This document shows positions 9,942-18,879 of a DNA stretch of 36,938 bases, piece by piece; within the stretch, counting starts at the first letter, position 1, and every line of letters begins with the position of its first letter. A model generated the notes under the pieces. It was not told where the DNA came from. It made no database searches and was given only the letters and a program-made list of their open reading frames with translations. The stretch is from assembly GCA_019236395.1 (NCBI GenBank), contig JAFAJB010000025.1, forward strand, positions 1-36,938, written 5' to 3'. Made by a program: the position numbers and the translations under genes. The DNA is from Cupriavidus sp. Lineage in GTDB: Bacteria > Pseudomonadota > Gammaproteobacteria > Burkholderiales > Burkholderiaceae.

Positions 9942-10316
9942 ATGCTCCAGACGTTTGCCATCCTGCTGGTCTTCCAGACCGTGGGCGAGGTGATCAGCTA
10001 CGCGCTGCGCCTGCCCGTGCCGGGTCCCGTGATCGGCATGCTCATGCTGTTCGGCTGGCTGGCCTTCGATAACCGGCTGTTGCCCGTCATCCAGAATGCC
10101 TCGAACGAGCTGCTCAAGCACCTGTCGCTGCTGTTCGTGCCGGCCGGTGTCGGCATCATGGTCCACGCCAGCCGCATCGAAAGCGAATGGCTGCCGATCG
10201 TCATCGCATTGGTGATTTCCACCTGGGTGGCGATCGCCGTCACCGCGCTGGTCACGCGTGCGCTGATGCGCAAGCCGCCTGTCCAGCAGCCCGCCGACGA
10301 GGGAGTCCAGCCATGA
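9942..10316 (+). CDS. CidA/LrgA family membrane protein
   Basis: MLQTFAILLVFQTVGEVISYALRLPVPGPVIGMLMLFGWL...LLFVPAGVGIM, typical LrgA/CidA. Confidence 0.92.
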   Translation: MLQTFAILLVFQTVGEVISYALRLPVPGPVIGMLMLFGWLAFDNRLLPVIQNASNELLKHLSLLFVPAGVGIMVHASRIESEWLPIVIALVISTWVAIAVTALVTRALMRKPPVQQPADEGVQP

Positions 10317-11038
10317 TGTCGCCGCGTCTGAACGAGATCTGGGTCTACCTGGCCGCGAGTCCGCTGATCGGGCTTACCGCCACGCTGCTCGCCTACGTAT
10401 TTGCGTTCCGCATCTACGAACGCGCGCGTTTCTCGCCGCTGGCCAATCCGGTGATGATCTCGGTGGCGATCCTGGTCACCGTGCTGACCGTCACCGGCAC
10501 GCCCTACAAGACCTATTTCGATGGCGCGCAGTTCGTGCACTTCCTGCTCGGGCCCGCCACGGTAGCGCTGGCTGTACCGCTCTACATGCAATTGCCGAAG
10601 CTGCGCACGCACGTGTTTCCGCTGCTGTGCGGCCTGGTGGCGGGGTCATTGGCAGCCGTGGTGTCGGCGGTGGGCATCGCCTATGCACTTGGCGCCACGC
10701 CCGAAGTGGTGCGCTCGCTCGCGCCCAAATCGGTCACGATTCCGATCGCGATGGGTGTCTCCGAGAAGATCGGTGGACTGCCCTCGCTGACGGCGGTGCT
10801 GGTGATGGCAACCGGCATCATCGGCGCCATCAGCGCCACCGGCCTGCTGAACCTGCTGCGCGTGCGTGACTACACGGTGCGCGGTTTCGCCACCGGCGTG
10901 GCGGCACACGGCATCGGCACCGCGCGAGCGTTCCAGGTGAGCCAGGAGGCCGGTGCCTTCTCGGCACTCGGAATGGGCCTGAACGGCGTGCTGACGGCCA
11001 TCATGGTGCCGGTGCTGGCCACCTGGATGCCACATTGA
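10313..11038 (+). CDS. LrgB family membrane protein
   Basis: ATGA overlap with lrgA; LLGPATVALAVPLYMQ...LAPKSVTIPIAMGVSEKIGG...RDYTVRGFATGVAAHGIGTARAF, LrgB signatures. Confidence 0.93.
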   Translation: MMSPRLNEIWVYLAASPLIGLTATLLAYVFAFRIYERARFSPLANPVMISVAILVTVLTVTGTPYKTYFDGAQFVHFLLGPATVALAVPLYMQLPKLRTHVFPLLCGLVAGSLAAVVSAVGIAYALGATPEVVRSLAPKSVTIPIAMGVSEKIGGLPSLTAVLVMATGIIGAISATGLLNLLRVRDYTVRGFATGVAAHGIGTARAFQVSQEAGAFSALGMGLNGVLTAIMVPVLATWMPH

Positions 11039-11059
11039 CGTCCCTGACACCCCTGACAC

Positions 11060-11085
11060 GCTCCTGACAGGACGTTGTCAGGAGC
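11060..11085 (+). terminator. Stem-loop after lrgB (terminator-like, lacks a U-tract)
   Basis: gctcctgaca-ggacgt-tgtcaggagc, 10-bp perfect stem, preceded by further CCTGACAC repeats. Confidence 0.5.
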
Positions 11086-11132
11086 CCCGGCGCATCATCC
11101 GTTCTCCCAACCACGCAACGAGGAGAGCCACC

Positions 11133-11513
11133 ATGTCCACCCCCTCCAACACCCTGGTCAACTGGCTGGAAATTCCGGTGAACGACATGCAGCGCGCAGT
11201 GCAGTTTTACGAAGCCGTGTTCGAGCACCCGCTGCGCCGCGAGATGATGGGCAAGGTCGATATGGCCGTGTTCACGCACGCGGATTCGTCTGGCGCACTG
11301 GTGCAGGGCGATCAGTACCGGTCGAGTGCGTTCTACGGCCCTGTGCCATACCTGAACGCCCCGCAACTCGACGACATGCTGGCGCGCGTAAGCTTCGCCG
11401 GCGGCCAGACCATCGAGGGCCCGGTCGAACTGCCTGACAACCTGGGACGCTACGCGCATATCAAGGACAGCGAAGGCAACCGGATCGGCCTGCATGAGCC
11501 GGGCACCCACTGA
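11133..11513 (+). CDS. VOC family (glyoxalase/bleomycin-resistance fold) protein
   Basis: NWLEIPVNDMQRAVQFYEAVFE...AHIKDSEGNRIGLHEP, VOC pattern. Confidence 0.88.
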   Translation: MSTPSNTLVNWLEIPVNDMQRAVQFYEAVFEHPLRREMMGKVDMAVFTHADSSGALVQGDQYRSSAFYGPVPYLNAPQLDDMLARVSFAGGQTIEGPVELPDNLGRYAHIKDSEGNRIGLHEPGTH

Positions 11514-11533
11514 AGACTGAAGGCGAGCCCTCC

Positions 11534-12223
11534 GTGAGCCGACGCGCCGACCGCCTCTTCCAGATCGTCCAGGTCCTGCGGGGCCGCCGTCTGACCACGG
11601 CGGCACTGCTGGCGCAGCGTCTTGGCGTGTCCGAGCGCACGGTCTATCGCGATATCCAGGCGCTCTCGCTCTCGGGCGTGCCCGTCGAAGGCGAAGCCGG
11701 CATTGGCTACAGGCTGCGGCCCGACTACGATGTGCCGCCGCTGATGTTCACGTCGATCGAAGTGGAAGCGATGGTGGCCGGACTGCGGCTGCTCAAGGCC
11801 TGGGGTGGTGGCGCGCTGGCCGCCGCGGCCGATCCTTCGCTGGAAAAGCTGATGGCCGCGCTGCCGGCGCAACGGCGCGTGGCCGCACAGCAAAGCCGTA
11901 TCTTCGCGCCCGAGTATGTCAACCAGCCGGCCGTGCGCGAGGCGTTCGACATCGTGCACACGGCGATCGGGGCGCAACGCCTGCTGCAAATCGACTACAG
12001 CGACGCGCAGCAGCGCGAAAGCGTGCGCGTGGTTCAGCCGCTTGGCCTGTTCTTCTGGGGCAATGTCTGGCTGCTGGCGGCGTGGTGCACGGCGCGTTCG
12101 GACTACCGCAGCTTCCGGCTGGATCGCTGCCGCGCGCTGACGATGCTCGACGAGCATTTCCACGAAACGCCCGAGCGTTCGCTCAACGGATTCCTGCGCA
12201 CCATCCACGCCGACGGCCAATAG
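11534..12223 (+). CDS. YafY-type HTH/WYL-domain transcriptional regulator
   Basis: RRADRLFQIVQVLRGRRLTTAALLAQRLGVSERTVYRDIQALSLSGVPVEGEAGIGYRL plus a WYL-like C-terminal region. Confidence 0.9.
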   Translation: MSRRADRLFQIVQVLRGRRLTTAALLAQRLGVSERTVYRDIQALSLSGVPVEGEAGIGYRLRPDYDVPPLMFTSIEVEAMVAGLRLLKAWGGGALAAAADPSLEKLMAALPAQRRVAAQQSRIFAPEYVNQPAVREAFDIVHTAIGAQRLLQIDYSDAQQRESVRVVQPLGLFFWGNVWLLAAWCTARSDYRSFRLDRCRALTMLDEHFHETPERSLNGFLRTIHADGQ

Positions 12224-12278
12224 ACCGACAGGCCGAAAGACCAGTAGGCCAGTAGTCCAGTAGTCCAGTAGGCTCAGA
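12223..12278. repeat. Octanucleotide tandem repeat (7 degenerate units)
   Basis: gaccgaca|ggccgaaa|gaccagta|ggccagta|gtccagta|gtccagta|ggctcaga between converging gene ends. Confidence 0.75.
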
Positions 12279-12292
12279 CCTGCGCTGGTCGC

Positions 12293-12787
12293 TCAGGCCT
12301 GCTGGTCGCTCAGCAGTGATTCGATATCGGCCCGGATTTCCTCCGGCTTGGTGGTCGGCGCGTAGCGCTTGAAGATCGTGCCGTCACGGCGCACCAGGAA
12401 TTTCGTGAAGTTCCACTTGATCGCCTGCGTGCCGAGCAGCCCCGGCTTTTCCGAGGTCAGCCACTTGTAGAGCGGATGCGCGTCCGCGCCGTTCACGTCG
12501 ATCTTCTCGAACATCGGGAACGAGACGTGGAAACGTGATTCGCAGAACGCGCCGATCTGATCGGCATCGCCGGGTTCCTGCTTGCCGAACTGGTTGCAAG
12601 GGAAGCCAAGCACATCGAAGCCACGTGCCTGATACGATTCCTGCAACGTCTGCAGGCCCGCGTACTGCGGCGTGAAACCGCACTCGCTGGCCGTGTTGAC
12701 GATCAGCAGCACCTTGCCGCGGAAGTCGGCCAGCGGTTGCGGCTGGCCCGACAGGGAGTTGGCATCGAACTGGTAGACGTTGCTCAT
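12293..12787 (-). CDS. Glutathione peroxidase (Cys-type)
   Basis: GKVLLIVNTASECGFTPQYAGLQTL, GFPCNQFGKQEPG, KWNFTKFLV motifs. Confidence 0.95.
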   Translation of the reverse strand: MSNVYQFDANSLSGQPQPLADFRGKVLLIVNTASECGFTPQYAGLQTLQESYQARGFDVLGFPCNQFGKQEPGDADQIGAFCESRFHVSFPMFEKIDVNGADAHPLYKWLTSEKPGLLGTQAIKWNFTKFLVRRDGTIFKRYAPTTKPEEIRADIESLLSDQQA

Positions 12788-12833
12788 CGTCGTCTCCTGA
12801 AAATAAGGACCGCTGTGAGGATACCGCAGCCGC

Positions 12834-13973
12834 TCAGATCACGTTCAGGTGCTCGGTGCCGGCGCCCAGATCTGCGTCGCGATGGCGCGCGCTATGGAGC
12901 TTGATCATCAGGCGCAGATCGTTGAGCGAGTCGGCGTTCTTGAGCGCGTCCTCGTAGGTGATCTTCTCCGACTCGTAAAGCTCGAACAGCGCCTGGTCGA
13001 ACGAGATCATGCCCTGCTCGCGCGACTTCTTGATGACTTCCTTGAGTTCGTGGATCTCGCCCTTGAAGATCAGGTCGGCCACCAGCGGCGTGCCGATCAT
13101 GATTTCCACGGCCGGTACACGGCCCTTGCGGCCGGCGCGCGGCAGCAGGCGCTGCGAGATCATCGCCTTCAGGTTCAGCGACAGATCGATCAGAAGCTGC
13201 TGACGCTTTTCCTCGGGGAAGAAGTTGACGATACGGTCGATGGCCTGGTTGGCATTGTTCGCGTGCAGCGTGGCCAGGCACAGGTGGCCCGTTTCCGCGT
13301 ACTGCATCGCGTACTCCATGGTGTCGCGATCGCGGATTTCGCCGATCAGGATCACGTCCGGGGCCTGACGCAGCGTGTTCTTGAGCGCGATATGCCAGGA
13401 TTCGGTATCGATACCCACCTCGCGCTGCGTGACGATGCAGTTCTGGTGAGCATGGACGTATTCGATCGGGTCCTCGATCGTGATGATGTGGCCGTACGAA
13501 TGCGCGTTGCGGTGGTCCAGCATCGCCGCAAGCGACGTGGACTTGCCCGAGCCCGTGGCGCCGGTGACGATCACCAGCCCGCGCTTGGACATGACGATGT
13601 CATGCAACGCGGGCGGCAGATCCAGGTCTTCCACCGAAGGAATGCGCGTGTTGATGGTCCGCACCACCATGCCCGCGCGGCCCTGCTGGATGAAAGCCGA
13701 AACGCGGAAGCGCCCGGCATTGGGCGCGGTGATCGCGAAGTTGCATTCGCGCGACTCGTCGAATTCCTTGATCTGGCGCTCGTTCATGATCGAGCGGACC
13801 AGGCCCAGGGCCTGCGTCGGATTGAGCGGCTGCTGGGAAACCGGCGTGATCTTGCCGTCCACCTTGATGGCCGGCGGGAATTCCGATGTGATGAACAGGT
13901 CGGAGCCGCGGTTGTTGACCATCAGCTCCAGCAGATCGTTGATGTACTTGGCGGTAGATTCGCGATCGAGCAT
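12834..13973 (-). CDS. pilU: Type IV pilus retraction ATPase PilU (PilT paralog)
   Basis: Walker A GATGSGKSTSLAAM, HIITIEDPIEYVH, GEIRDRDTMEYAMQYAETGHLCLATLHANN; directly downstream of pilT. Confidence 0.93.
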   Translation of the reverse strand: MLDRESTAKYINDLLELMVNNRGSDLFITSEFPPAIKVDGKITPVSQQPLNPTQALGLVRSIMNERQIKEFDESRECNFAITAPNAGRFRVSAFIQQGRAGMVVRTINTRIPSVEDLDLPPALHDIVMSKRGLVIVTGATGSGKSTSLAAMLDHRNAHSYGHIITIEDPIEYVHAHQNCIVTQREVGIDTESWHIALKNTLRQAPDVILIGEIRDRDTMEYAMQYAETGHLCLATLHANNANQAIDRIVNFFPEEKRQQLLIDLSLNLKAMISQRLLPRAGRKGRVPAVEIMIGTPLVADLIFKGEIHELKEVIKKSREQGMISFDQALFELYESEKITYEDALKNADSLNDLRLMIKLHSARHRDADLGAGTEHLNVI

Positions 13974-13988
13974 GGTGAAAGCTCCTCC

Positions 13989-15032
13989 TTAGCCCATGAA
14001 GGCGTCGGGGTTCTTGGCTATCGCCCGCGCGTCGTTGTAGTTGATCATGCCGCGCTTGATCAGGTCGCCCAGGCACTGGTCCAGCGTCTGCATGCCCAGC
14101 CCGCTCGACGTCTGCATCATCGAGTACATCTGTGCGATCTTGTTTTCGCGGATCAGGTGGCGGATGGCGGGCGTGGCGATCATGATCTCGTGTGCCGCCG
14201 TACGGCCATTGCCGTCGCGCGTCTTGAGCAGCGTCTGCGAAATGACGGCCTCGAGCGATTCGGACAGCATCGTCCGCACCATGTCTTTTTCTTCGGGCGG
14301 GAACACGTCGACCACACGGTCGATCGTCTTGGCCGCGGAGCTCGTATGCAGCGTGGCAAACACCAGGTGGCCCGTTTCCGCCGCGGTCAGCGCCAGCCGG
14401 ATCGTTTCCAGGTCACGCAATTCGCCGACCAGGACCACGTCCGGGTCTTCACGCAACGCGGAACGCAGTGCGTTGGCAAACGAATGGGTGTGGGGGCCAA
14501 GTTCGCGCTGGTTGATCAGGCTTTTCTTGGAGTTGTGAACGAATTCGATCGGGTCTTCCACCGTGAGGATGTGACCCATGTCGTTATCGTTACGGTGGTC
14601 GACCATTGCCGCCAGCGTGGTCGATTTGCCCGAGCCGGTCGGACCGGTCACCAGCACCAGGCCACGCGGTTTCATGCACAGGTCGGCGAACACGGCCGGC
14701 GCGTGCAGGTCGTCGAGCGTCAGGACCTTCGACGGAATCGTCCGGAACACCGCGGCCGCGCCGCGCTGCGTGGTGTAGGCGTTGACCCGGAAGCGGGACA
14801 GACCGGAAATTTCGAACGAGAAATCGATCTCAAGGCGTTCTTCGTATGACTTGCGCTGAACGTCGCTCATGATGTCATACACCATGGCGTGAACGTCCTT
14901 GTGCGTCATCGCCGCGACGTTGATGCGGCGCATGTCCCCGTGAATACGCACCATCGGCGGCATGTCTGCCGAGAGGTGAAGATCGGAAGCCTTGTTCTTG
15001 ACCGCAAAGGCCAGGAGCTGCGCGATGTCCAT
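13989..15032 (-). CDS. pilT: Type IV pilus twitching motility ATPase PilT
   Basis: MDIAQLLAFAVKNKASDLHLSADMPPMVRIHGDMRRI, GPTGSGKSTTLAAMVD, GELRDLETIRLALTAAETGHLVFATLHTSSAAKTIDRV. Confidence 0.97.
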   Translation of the reverse strand: MDIAQLLAFAVKNKASDLHLSADMPPMVRIHGDMRRINVAAMTHKDVHAMVYDIMSDVQRKSYEERLEIDFSFEISGLSRFRVNAYTTQRGAAAVFRTIPSKVLTLDDLHAPAVFADLCMKPRGLVLVTGPTGSGKSTTLAAMVDHRNDNDMGHILTVEDPIEFVHNSKKSLINQRELGPHTHSFANALRSALREDPDVVLVGELRDLETIRLALTAAETGHLVFATLHTSSAAKTIDRVVDVFPPEEKDMVRTMLSESLEAVISQTLLKTRDGNGRTAAHEIMIATPAIRHLIRENKIAQMYSMMQTSSGLGMQTLDQCLGDLIKRGMINYNDARAIAKNPDAFMG

Positions 15033-15053
15033 CTATAATGACCCCACCCTAAT

Positions 15054-15160
15054 AGACCCTGACAAAACGAATCTGGCGTCGATCTGGCGTCGTTGTACGG
15101 TCATGCCGTACCGCCTCGCACGCCTGGCCAGAAATGCTGCGCTTCGTTTTGTCAGGGTCT
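15054..15160. repeat. Nested palindromic element with perfect 18-bp terminal inverted repeats between divergent pilT and yggS
   Basis: 15054-15071 agaccctgacaaaacgaa; 15143-15160 ttcgttttgtcagggtct (exact reverse complement); inside, tandem atctggcgtcg x2 (15071-15092) and hairpin gtacgg-tcatg-ccgtac (15095-15111). Confidence 0.9.
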
Positions 15161-15207
15161 TTGTTTAATGGCTTATTGTTGTACTTCTTTGGTATGTTCG
15201 CCGGATT

Positions 15208-15897
15208 ATGTCTGTAATCGCCGCCAACTTGCAAGCCGTGGAAAATGACATCGCGGCGGCTGCACAACAAGCCGGCCGGGAACCGTCCGCGGTCACGCTG
15301 CTGGCCGTCTCCAAGACCGTTCCTGCCGAACGTGTGCGCGAAGCTTTTGGGGCCGGGCAGCACGCCTTTGGTGAAAACTACGTCCAGGAAGGACTGGACA
15401 AGATCGCCGCGCTGGGCGACCTGCGCGGCGACATCCAGTGGCATTTCATCGGCCCGCTGCAAAGCAACAAGACCCGGCCCGTGGCCGAGCAGTTCGACTG
15501 GGTGCATGCGATCGACCGGCTGAAAATCGCCGAACGGCTATCGGCCCAGCGGCCGGCCGGCATGGCGCCGCTGCAGGTCTGCATCCAGGTCAATATCAGC
15601 CGCGAGGACACCAAGAGCGGCGTGCCGCCGGAGGACGTGCTGGCGCTGGCGCAAGCCATCGCCGCGCTGCCGAACCTGCGGTTGCGCGGCCTGATGGCCA
15701 TTCCGGCGCCGGCCGAGGACCCGGTTGCCCAGCGTCTGCCGTTTGCCGCCCTGCGCGGGCTGCTTGACCAACTACGGCAATCCGGGCTACAGGTGGACAC
15801 GCTCTCGATGGGCATGTCCGCGGACATGAATGCGGCCATTGCCGAAGGCGCCACGCTGGTGCGCATCGGCACCGCGATCTTCGGGGCGCGGCACTGA
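15208..15897 (+). CDS. YggS/PROSC family PLP homeostasis protein
   Basis: TLLAVSKTVPAERVREAFGAGQHAFGENYVQEGLDKIAAL...WHFIGPLQSNK...SMGMSADMNAAIAEGATLVRIGTAIFG. Confidence 0.96.
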   Translation: MSVIAANLQAVENDIAAAAQQAGREPSAVTLLAVSKTVPAERVREAFGAGQHAFGENYVQEGLDKIAALGDLRGDIQWHFIGPLQSNKTRPVAEQFDWVHAIDRLKIAERLSAQRPAGMAPLQVCIQVNISREDTKSGVPPEDVLALAQAIAALPNLRLRGLMAIPAPAEDPVAQRLPFAALRGLLDQLRQSGLQVDTLSMGMSADMNAAIAEGATLVRIGTAIFGARH

Positions 15898-15995
15898 CGG
15901 CACAGCCGGGGTCGCACCACCCGCCACGACACCACGATTACCCACCGATAACCGACGCCCGCCCGATTTGCATCGCGCAGGCACACCAGGATTCC

Positions 15996-16820
15996 ATGAT
16001 GCTCGACACCCTTACCTTCGGCTTCCTTGGCGGCGGCAACATGGCCTCCGCCCTGATCGGCGGCCTCGTGTCCCGCGGCGTGCCGGCCAGCGCGATTCGC
16101 GTGGTCGATCCGTTCGATGATGCCCGCCAGCGCCTGGCCCGGACGCTTGGCGTGCAAACCCTTGCGGCGCCTGACGCTGCGTTCGGCGCCAGCGACGTGA
16201 TCGTGCTGGCCGTCAAGCCACAGCAATTCCGCGATGCCGTGGCATCGCTGGCGCCGCTGTTGAAGAACAACCTGATCATCAGCGTGGCAGCCGGTATCCG
16301 GCTGCAGGACATGCAACGCTGGATGGGCACCACTCGCCTGGTCCGCGCCATGCCCAATACGCCGGCGCTGGCCGGCATGGGCATGACCGGTCTGGCGGCT
16401 GCAGCGGGGCTGTCCGACGACGACCGCGCGATCGCCACGTCCGTGGCCGAGGCCGTGGGCCAGTGCGTATGGGTCGAGGATGACGGCCAGATCGACGCCG
16501 TGACCGCGATCTCGGGCAGCGGCCCGGCATACGTCTTCTATTTCGTGGAGGCGATGGAGCGTGCGGCCACCGAGATGGGTCTTTCCGCCGAGCAAGGCCG
16601 CAAGCTGGCCGTGGAAACATTCCGCGGCGCGGCCGCGCTGGCCGCCGAATCGCCAGAACCTGTATCGACGCTGCGCGAGCGCGTCACGTCGAAGGGCGGC
16701 ACCACCTATGCGGCGCTGACGTCGATGGATGCAAGCGGGATCAAGGACGCCTTCGTTCGCGCCATGCACGCGGCCGCTGCGCGCGGTCGCGAGATGGGCG
16801 CCGAATTCGGCAAGGACTGA
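15996..16820 (+). CDS. proC: Pyrroline-5-carboxylate reductase
   Basis: FGFLGGGNMASALIGGL, RAMPNTPALAGMG, DAVTAISGSGPAYVFYFVEAM, TSKGGTTYAAL. Confidence 0.95.
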   Translation: MMLDTLTFGFLGGGNMASALIGGLVSRGVPASAIRVVDPFDDARQRLARTLGVQTLAAPDAAFGASDVIVLAVKPQQFRDAVASLAPLLKNNLIISVAAGIRLQDMQRWMGTTRLVRAMPNTPALAGMGMTGLAAAAGLSDDDRAIATSVAEAVGQCVWVEDDGQIDAVTAISGSGPAYVFYFVEAMERAATEMGLSAEQGRKLAVETFRGAAALAAESPEPVSTLRERVTSKGGTTYAALTSMDASGIKDAFVRAMHAAAARGREMGAEFGKD

Positions 16821-16831
16821 GGGGAGAGATC

Positions 16832-16960
16832 CTCCCCTCTCCCATTCCATGGGAGAGGGGGCGGGGGAGAGGGCGCGGCGCGTCAAATGACGACATGTCG
16901 CGGTTTCGGACGCTGACCCTCTCCCCCAGCCCCTCTCCCGCCGTGCGGGAGAGGGGAGAA
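16832..16960. repeat. Composite inverted pair of dispersed palindromic units between proC and ubiA 3' ends
   Basis: Left CTCCCCTCTCCC-attccat-GGGAGAGGGG-gc-GGGGGAGAGGG; right half (16917-16959) is the same unit in reverse orientation with a different loop. Confidence 0.85.
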
Positions 16961-16970
16961 AACCATGCGG

Positions 16971-17855
16971 TTACTTCAATAGGTACGCCACGGCGGTTCC
17001 CGCGAACACGCAGGCGCCAAGCCAGTTGTTATGCCGGAATGCCGCGAAACACTTCATGCGATCGCGCTCGCGGATCAGTGTGTAGTGGTACCCCGCCAGC
17101 ACCGTTGCCGCGGCCAGACCCGCGAAGTACGGCCACCCAAGGCCGATCAGCGTGCCCACCCAGGCCATCAGGCCCAGGAACGCGGCATAGCAGATCATGA
17201 TCGCGGCCACATCGAACCTGCCGAACGTGATCGCCGAGGTCTTCATGCCGAGCAGCAGGTCGTCGTCGCGGTCCACCATCGCGTAGGCGGTGTCGTAGGC
17301 AATCGCCCAGAACACATTGGCCAGCAGCATCAGCCACGCCACGAACGGCACCTGGTCCTGGATTGCCGCGAAGGACATCGGGATGCCGAAGCCGAACGCG
17401 ATGCCCAGATATGCCTGGGGAATCGCAAAGAATCGCTTGAAGAACGGATAAGTCCCCGCCAGGATGGCCGCGACCACGGCAAGCCATTTGGTCAACCCGT
17501 TCAGCGGCAGGATCAGCGCGAGCGCGATCAGTGCCAGCACAGCCGCCACTGCGAGCGCCTCCCAGCCGGCAATCAGCCCGGCGGTCAGCGGGCGCTCCTT
17601 CGTGCGTTTCACATGCTTGTCGAAATCGCGGTCGGCCCAGTCGTTCATTGCGCAGCCGGCCGAACGCATCAGAAACGTCCCGGCGAAGAAAATCCAGAAG
17701 AGGCTCCATCCGGGCGGCCCGCCGGCGGCCATCCACATGGCCCAGAGCGTGGGCCACAGCAGCAGCAGCGTGCCGATCGGCTTGTCGATGCGAACCAGGC
17801 GCGCATACAGCGCCAGACGGCTCGGGTGGGCGGGGGCGGCGGAGGGTTGGGACAT
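16971..17855 (-). CDS. ubiA: 4-hydroxybenzoate octaprenyltransferase
   Basis: [73 protein letters not shown]. Confidence 0.95.
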   Translation of the reverse strand: MSQPSAAPAHPSRLALYARLVRIDKPIGTLLLLWPTLWAMWMAAGGPPGWSLFWIFFAGTFLMRSAGCAMNDWADRDFDKHVKRTKERPLTAGLIAGWEALAVAAVLALIALALILPLNGLTKWLAVVAAILAGTYPFFKRFFAIPQAYLGIAFGFGIPMSFAAIQDQVPFVAWLMLLANVFWAIAYDTAYAMVDRDDDLLLGMKTSAITFGRFDVAAIMICYAAFLGLMAWVGTLIGLGWPYFAGLAAATVLAGYHYTLIRERDRMKCFAAFRHNNWLGACVFAGTAVAYLLK

Positions 17856-17969
17856 GGTGTTGTACTTCTGGCAAGACTCAAGCAAAAACGCGCCGCGGCC
17901 ATAGTGACCGTGACGCGTTGTTCCGGTTGCCGCGAGCGTCGTGACAACCGATGACAGGCATGACGTGGC

Positions 17970-18455
17970 TCAGGCCAGCATCGAGCGCAGCATCCACGCG
18001 GTCTTCTCGTGCGTCTGCATGCGCTGGGTCAGCAGGTCCGCCGACGGTTCGTCGCCAGCGGCATCGATCACCGGGAACAGCGAGCGCGCGGTGCGCACCA
18101 CGGCTTCCTGGCCTTCCACGAGCTTGCGGATCATGTCGGTGGCTTCGGGAACGCCCTCCTCCTCGGCGATCGAGGACAGCTTGGCGTACTCCTTATAGGT
18201 GCCCGGAGCCGGGTAGCCCAGCGCACGGATACGCTCCGCAATGGCGTCCACGGCCAGCGCCAGTTCGTTGTACTGCGTCTCGAACATCAGATGCAGGGTA
18301 TTGAACATGGGACCCGTCACGTTCCAGTGGAAGTTGTGGGTCTTGAGGTAGAGGGTGTACGTATCAGCCAGCAGCTTGCTCAGGCCTTCCGCGATCTTCT
18401 TGCGTTCCTTGTCCGAGATACCGATGTTCACGCTCATCTCATTCTTTTTTGCCAT
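17970..18455 (-). CDS. dps: Dps family DNA-protection/ferritin-like protein
   Basis: [53 protein letters not shown]. Confidence 0.94.
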   Translation of the reverse strand: MAKKNEMSVNIGISDKERKKIAEGLSKLLADTYTLYLKTHNFHWNVTGPMFNTLHLMFETQYNELALAVDAIAERIRALGYPAPGTYKEYAKLSSIAEEEGVPEATDMIRKLVEGQEAVVRTARSLFPVIDAAGDEPSADLLTQRMQTHEKTAWMLRSMLA

Positions 18456-18540
18456 GGTCGTTCAACTCCATTCAGTTCAAGCCACGAGGATCGGCGCCCG
18501 GATGTGACGCGGGCGGACGTTGGCCATTATCGCACCAGGA

Positions 18541-18732
18541 CTACGCGGCAAGAAAGGCAACACCCCGCGCGGCATCAAGGAACACTGCCATCGCACCAAG
18601 CATGACAATCGCGATGCCGATCTCCTTGCGTATCAACTTGCGGCGCAGGCGGCCGGCATCGTCGCGCCCGGCATTGCGAGCCTGGGCGCGAAGCTGTCTG
18701 AATCCGGATACCAAGAGATTGACCATTGCCAT
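18541..18732 (-). CDS. Hypothetical small membrane protein (63 aa)
   Basis: MAMVNLLVSGFRQLRAQARNAGRDDAGRLRRKLIRKEIGIAIVMLGAMAVFLDAARGVAFLAA; basic N-terminus plus a hydrophobic segment; GGAG about 7 nt before ATG. Confidence 0.6.
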   Translation of the reverse strand: MAMVNLLVSGFRQLRAQARNAGRDDAGRLRRKLIRKEIGIAIVMLGAMAVFLDAARGVAFLAA

Positions 18733-18797
18733 GATGACGCTCCACTAGTCCTGGGCGGGTCCCCCCTGGAACCCGTGGACTCAAGTGTATCCATGGA

Positions 18798-18849
18798 CTA
18801 TGAATCACGCTATTCAATAAAATTTACCTATCGAATAGCGAATGCCTAT
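18798..18849. promoter_or_regulatory. OxyR-like binding region upstream of the 63-aa ORF/dps
   Basis: ATAG-N7-CTAT at 18835-18849 plus additional CTAT elements at 18798, 18810 and 18828, in an AT-rich island. Confidence 0.5.
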
Positions 18850-18879
18850 GCGGGCGGAAGGGGTATGCGGGGTAGAGGG

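Noticed and set aside
12849-14849. 666-aa + ORF opposite pilU-pilT
   Set aside because: Antisense artefact; its internal repetition only mirrors the paralogy of PilT and PilU.
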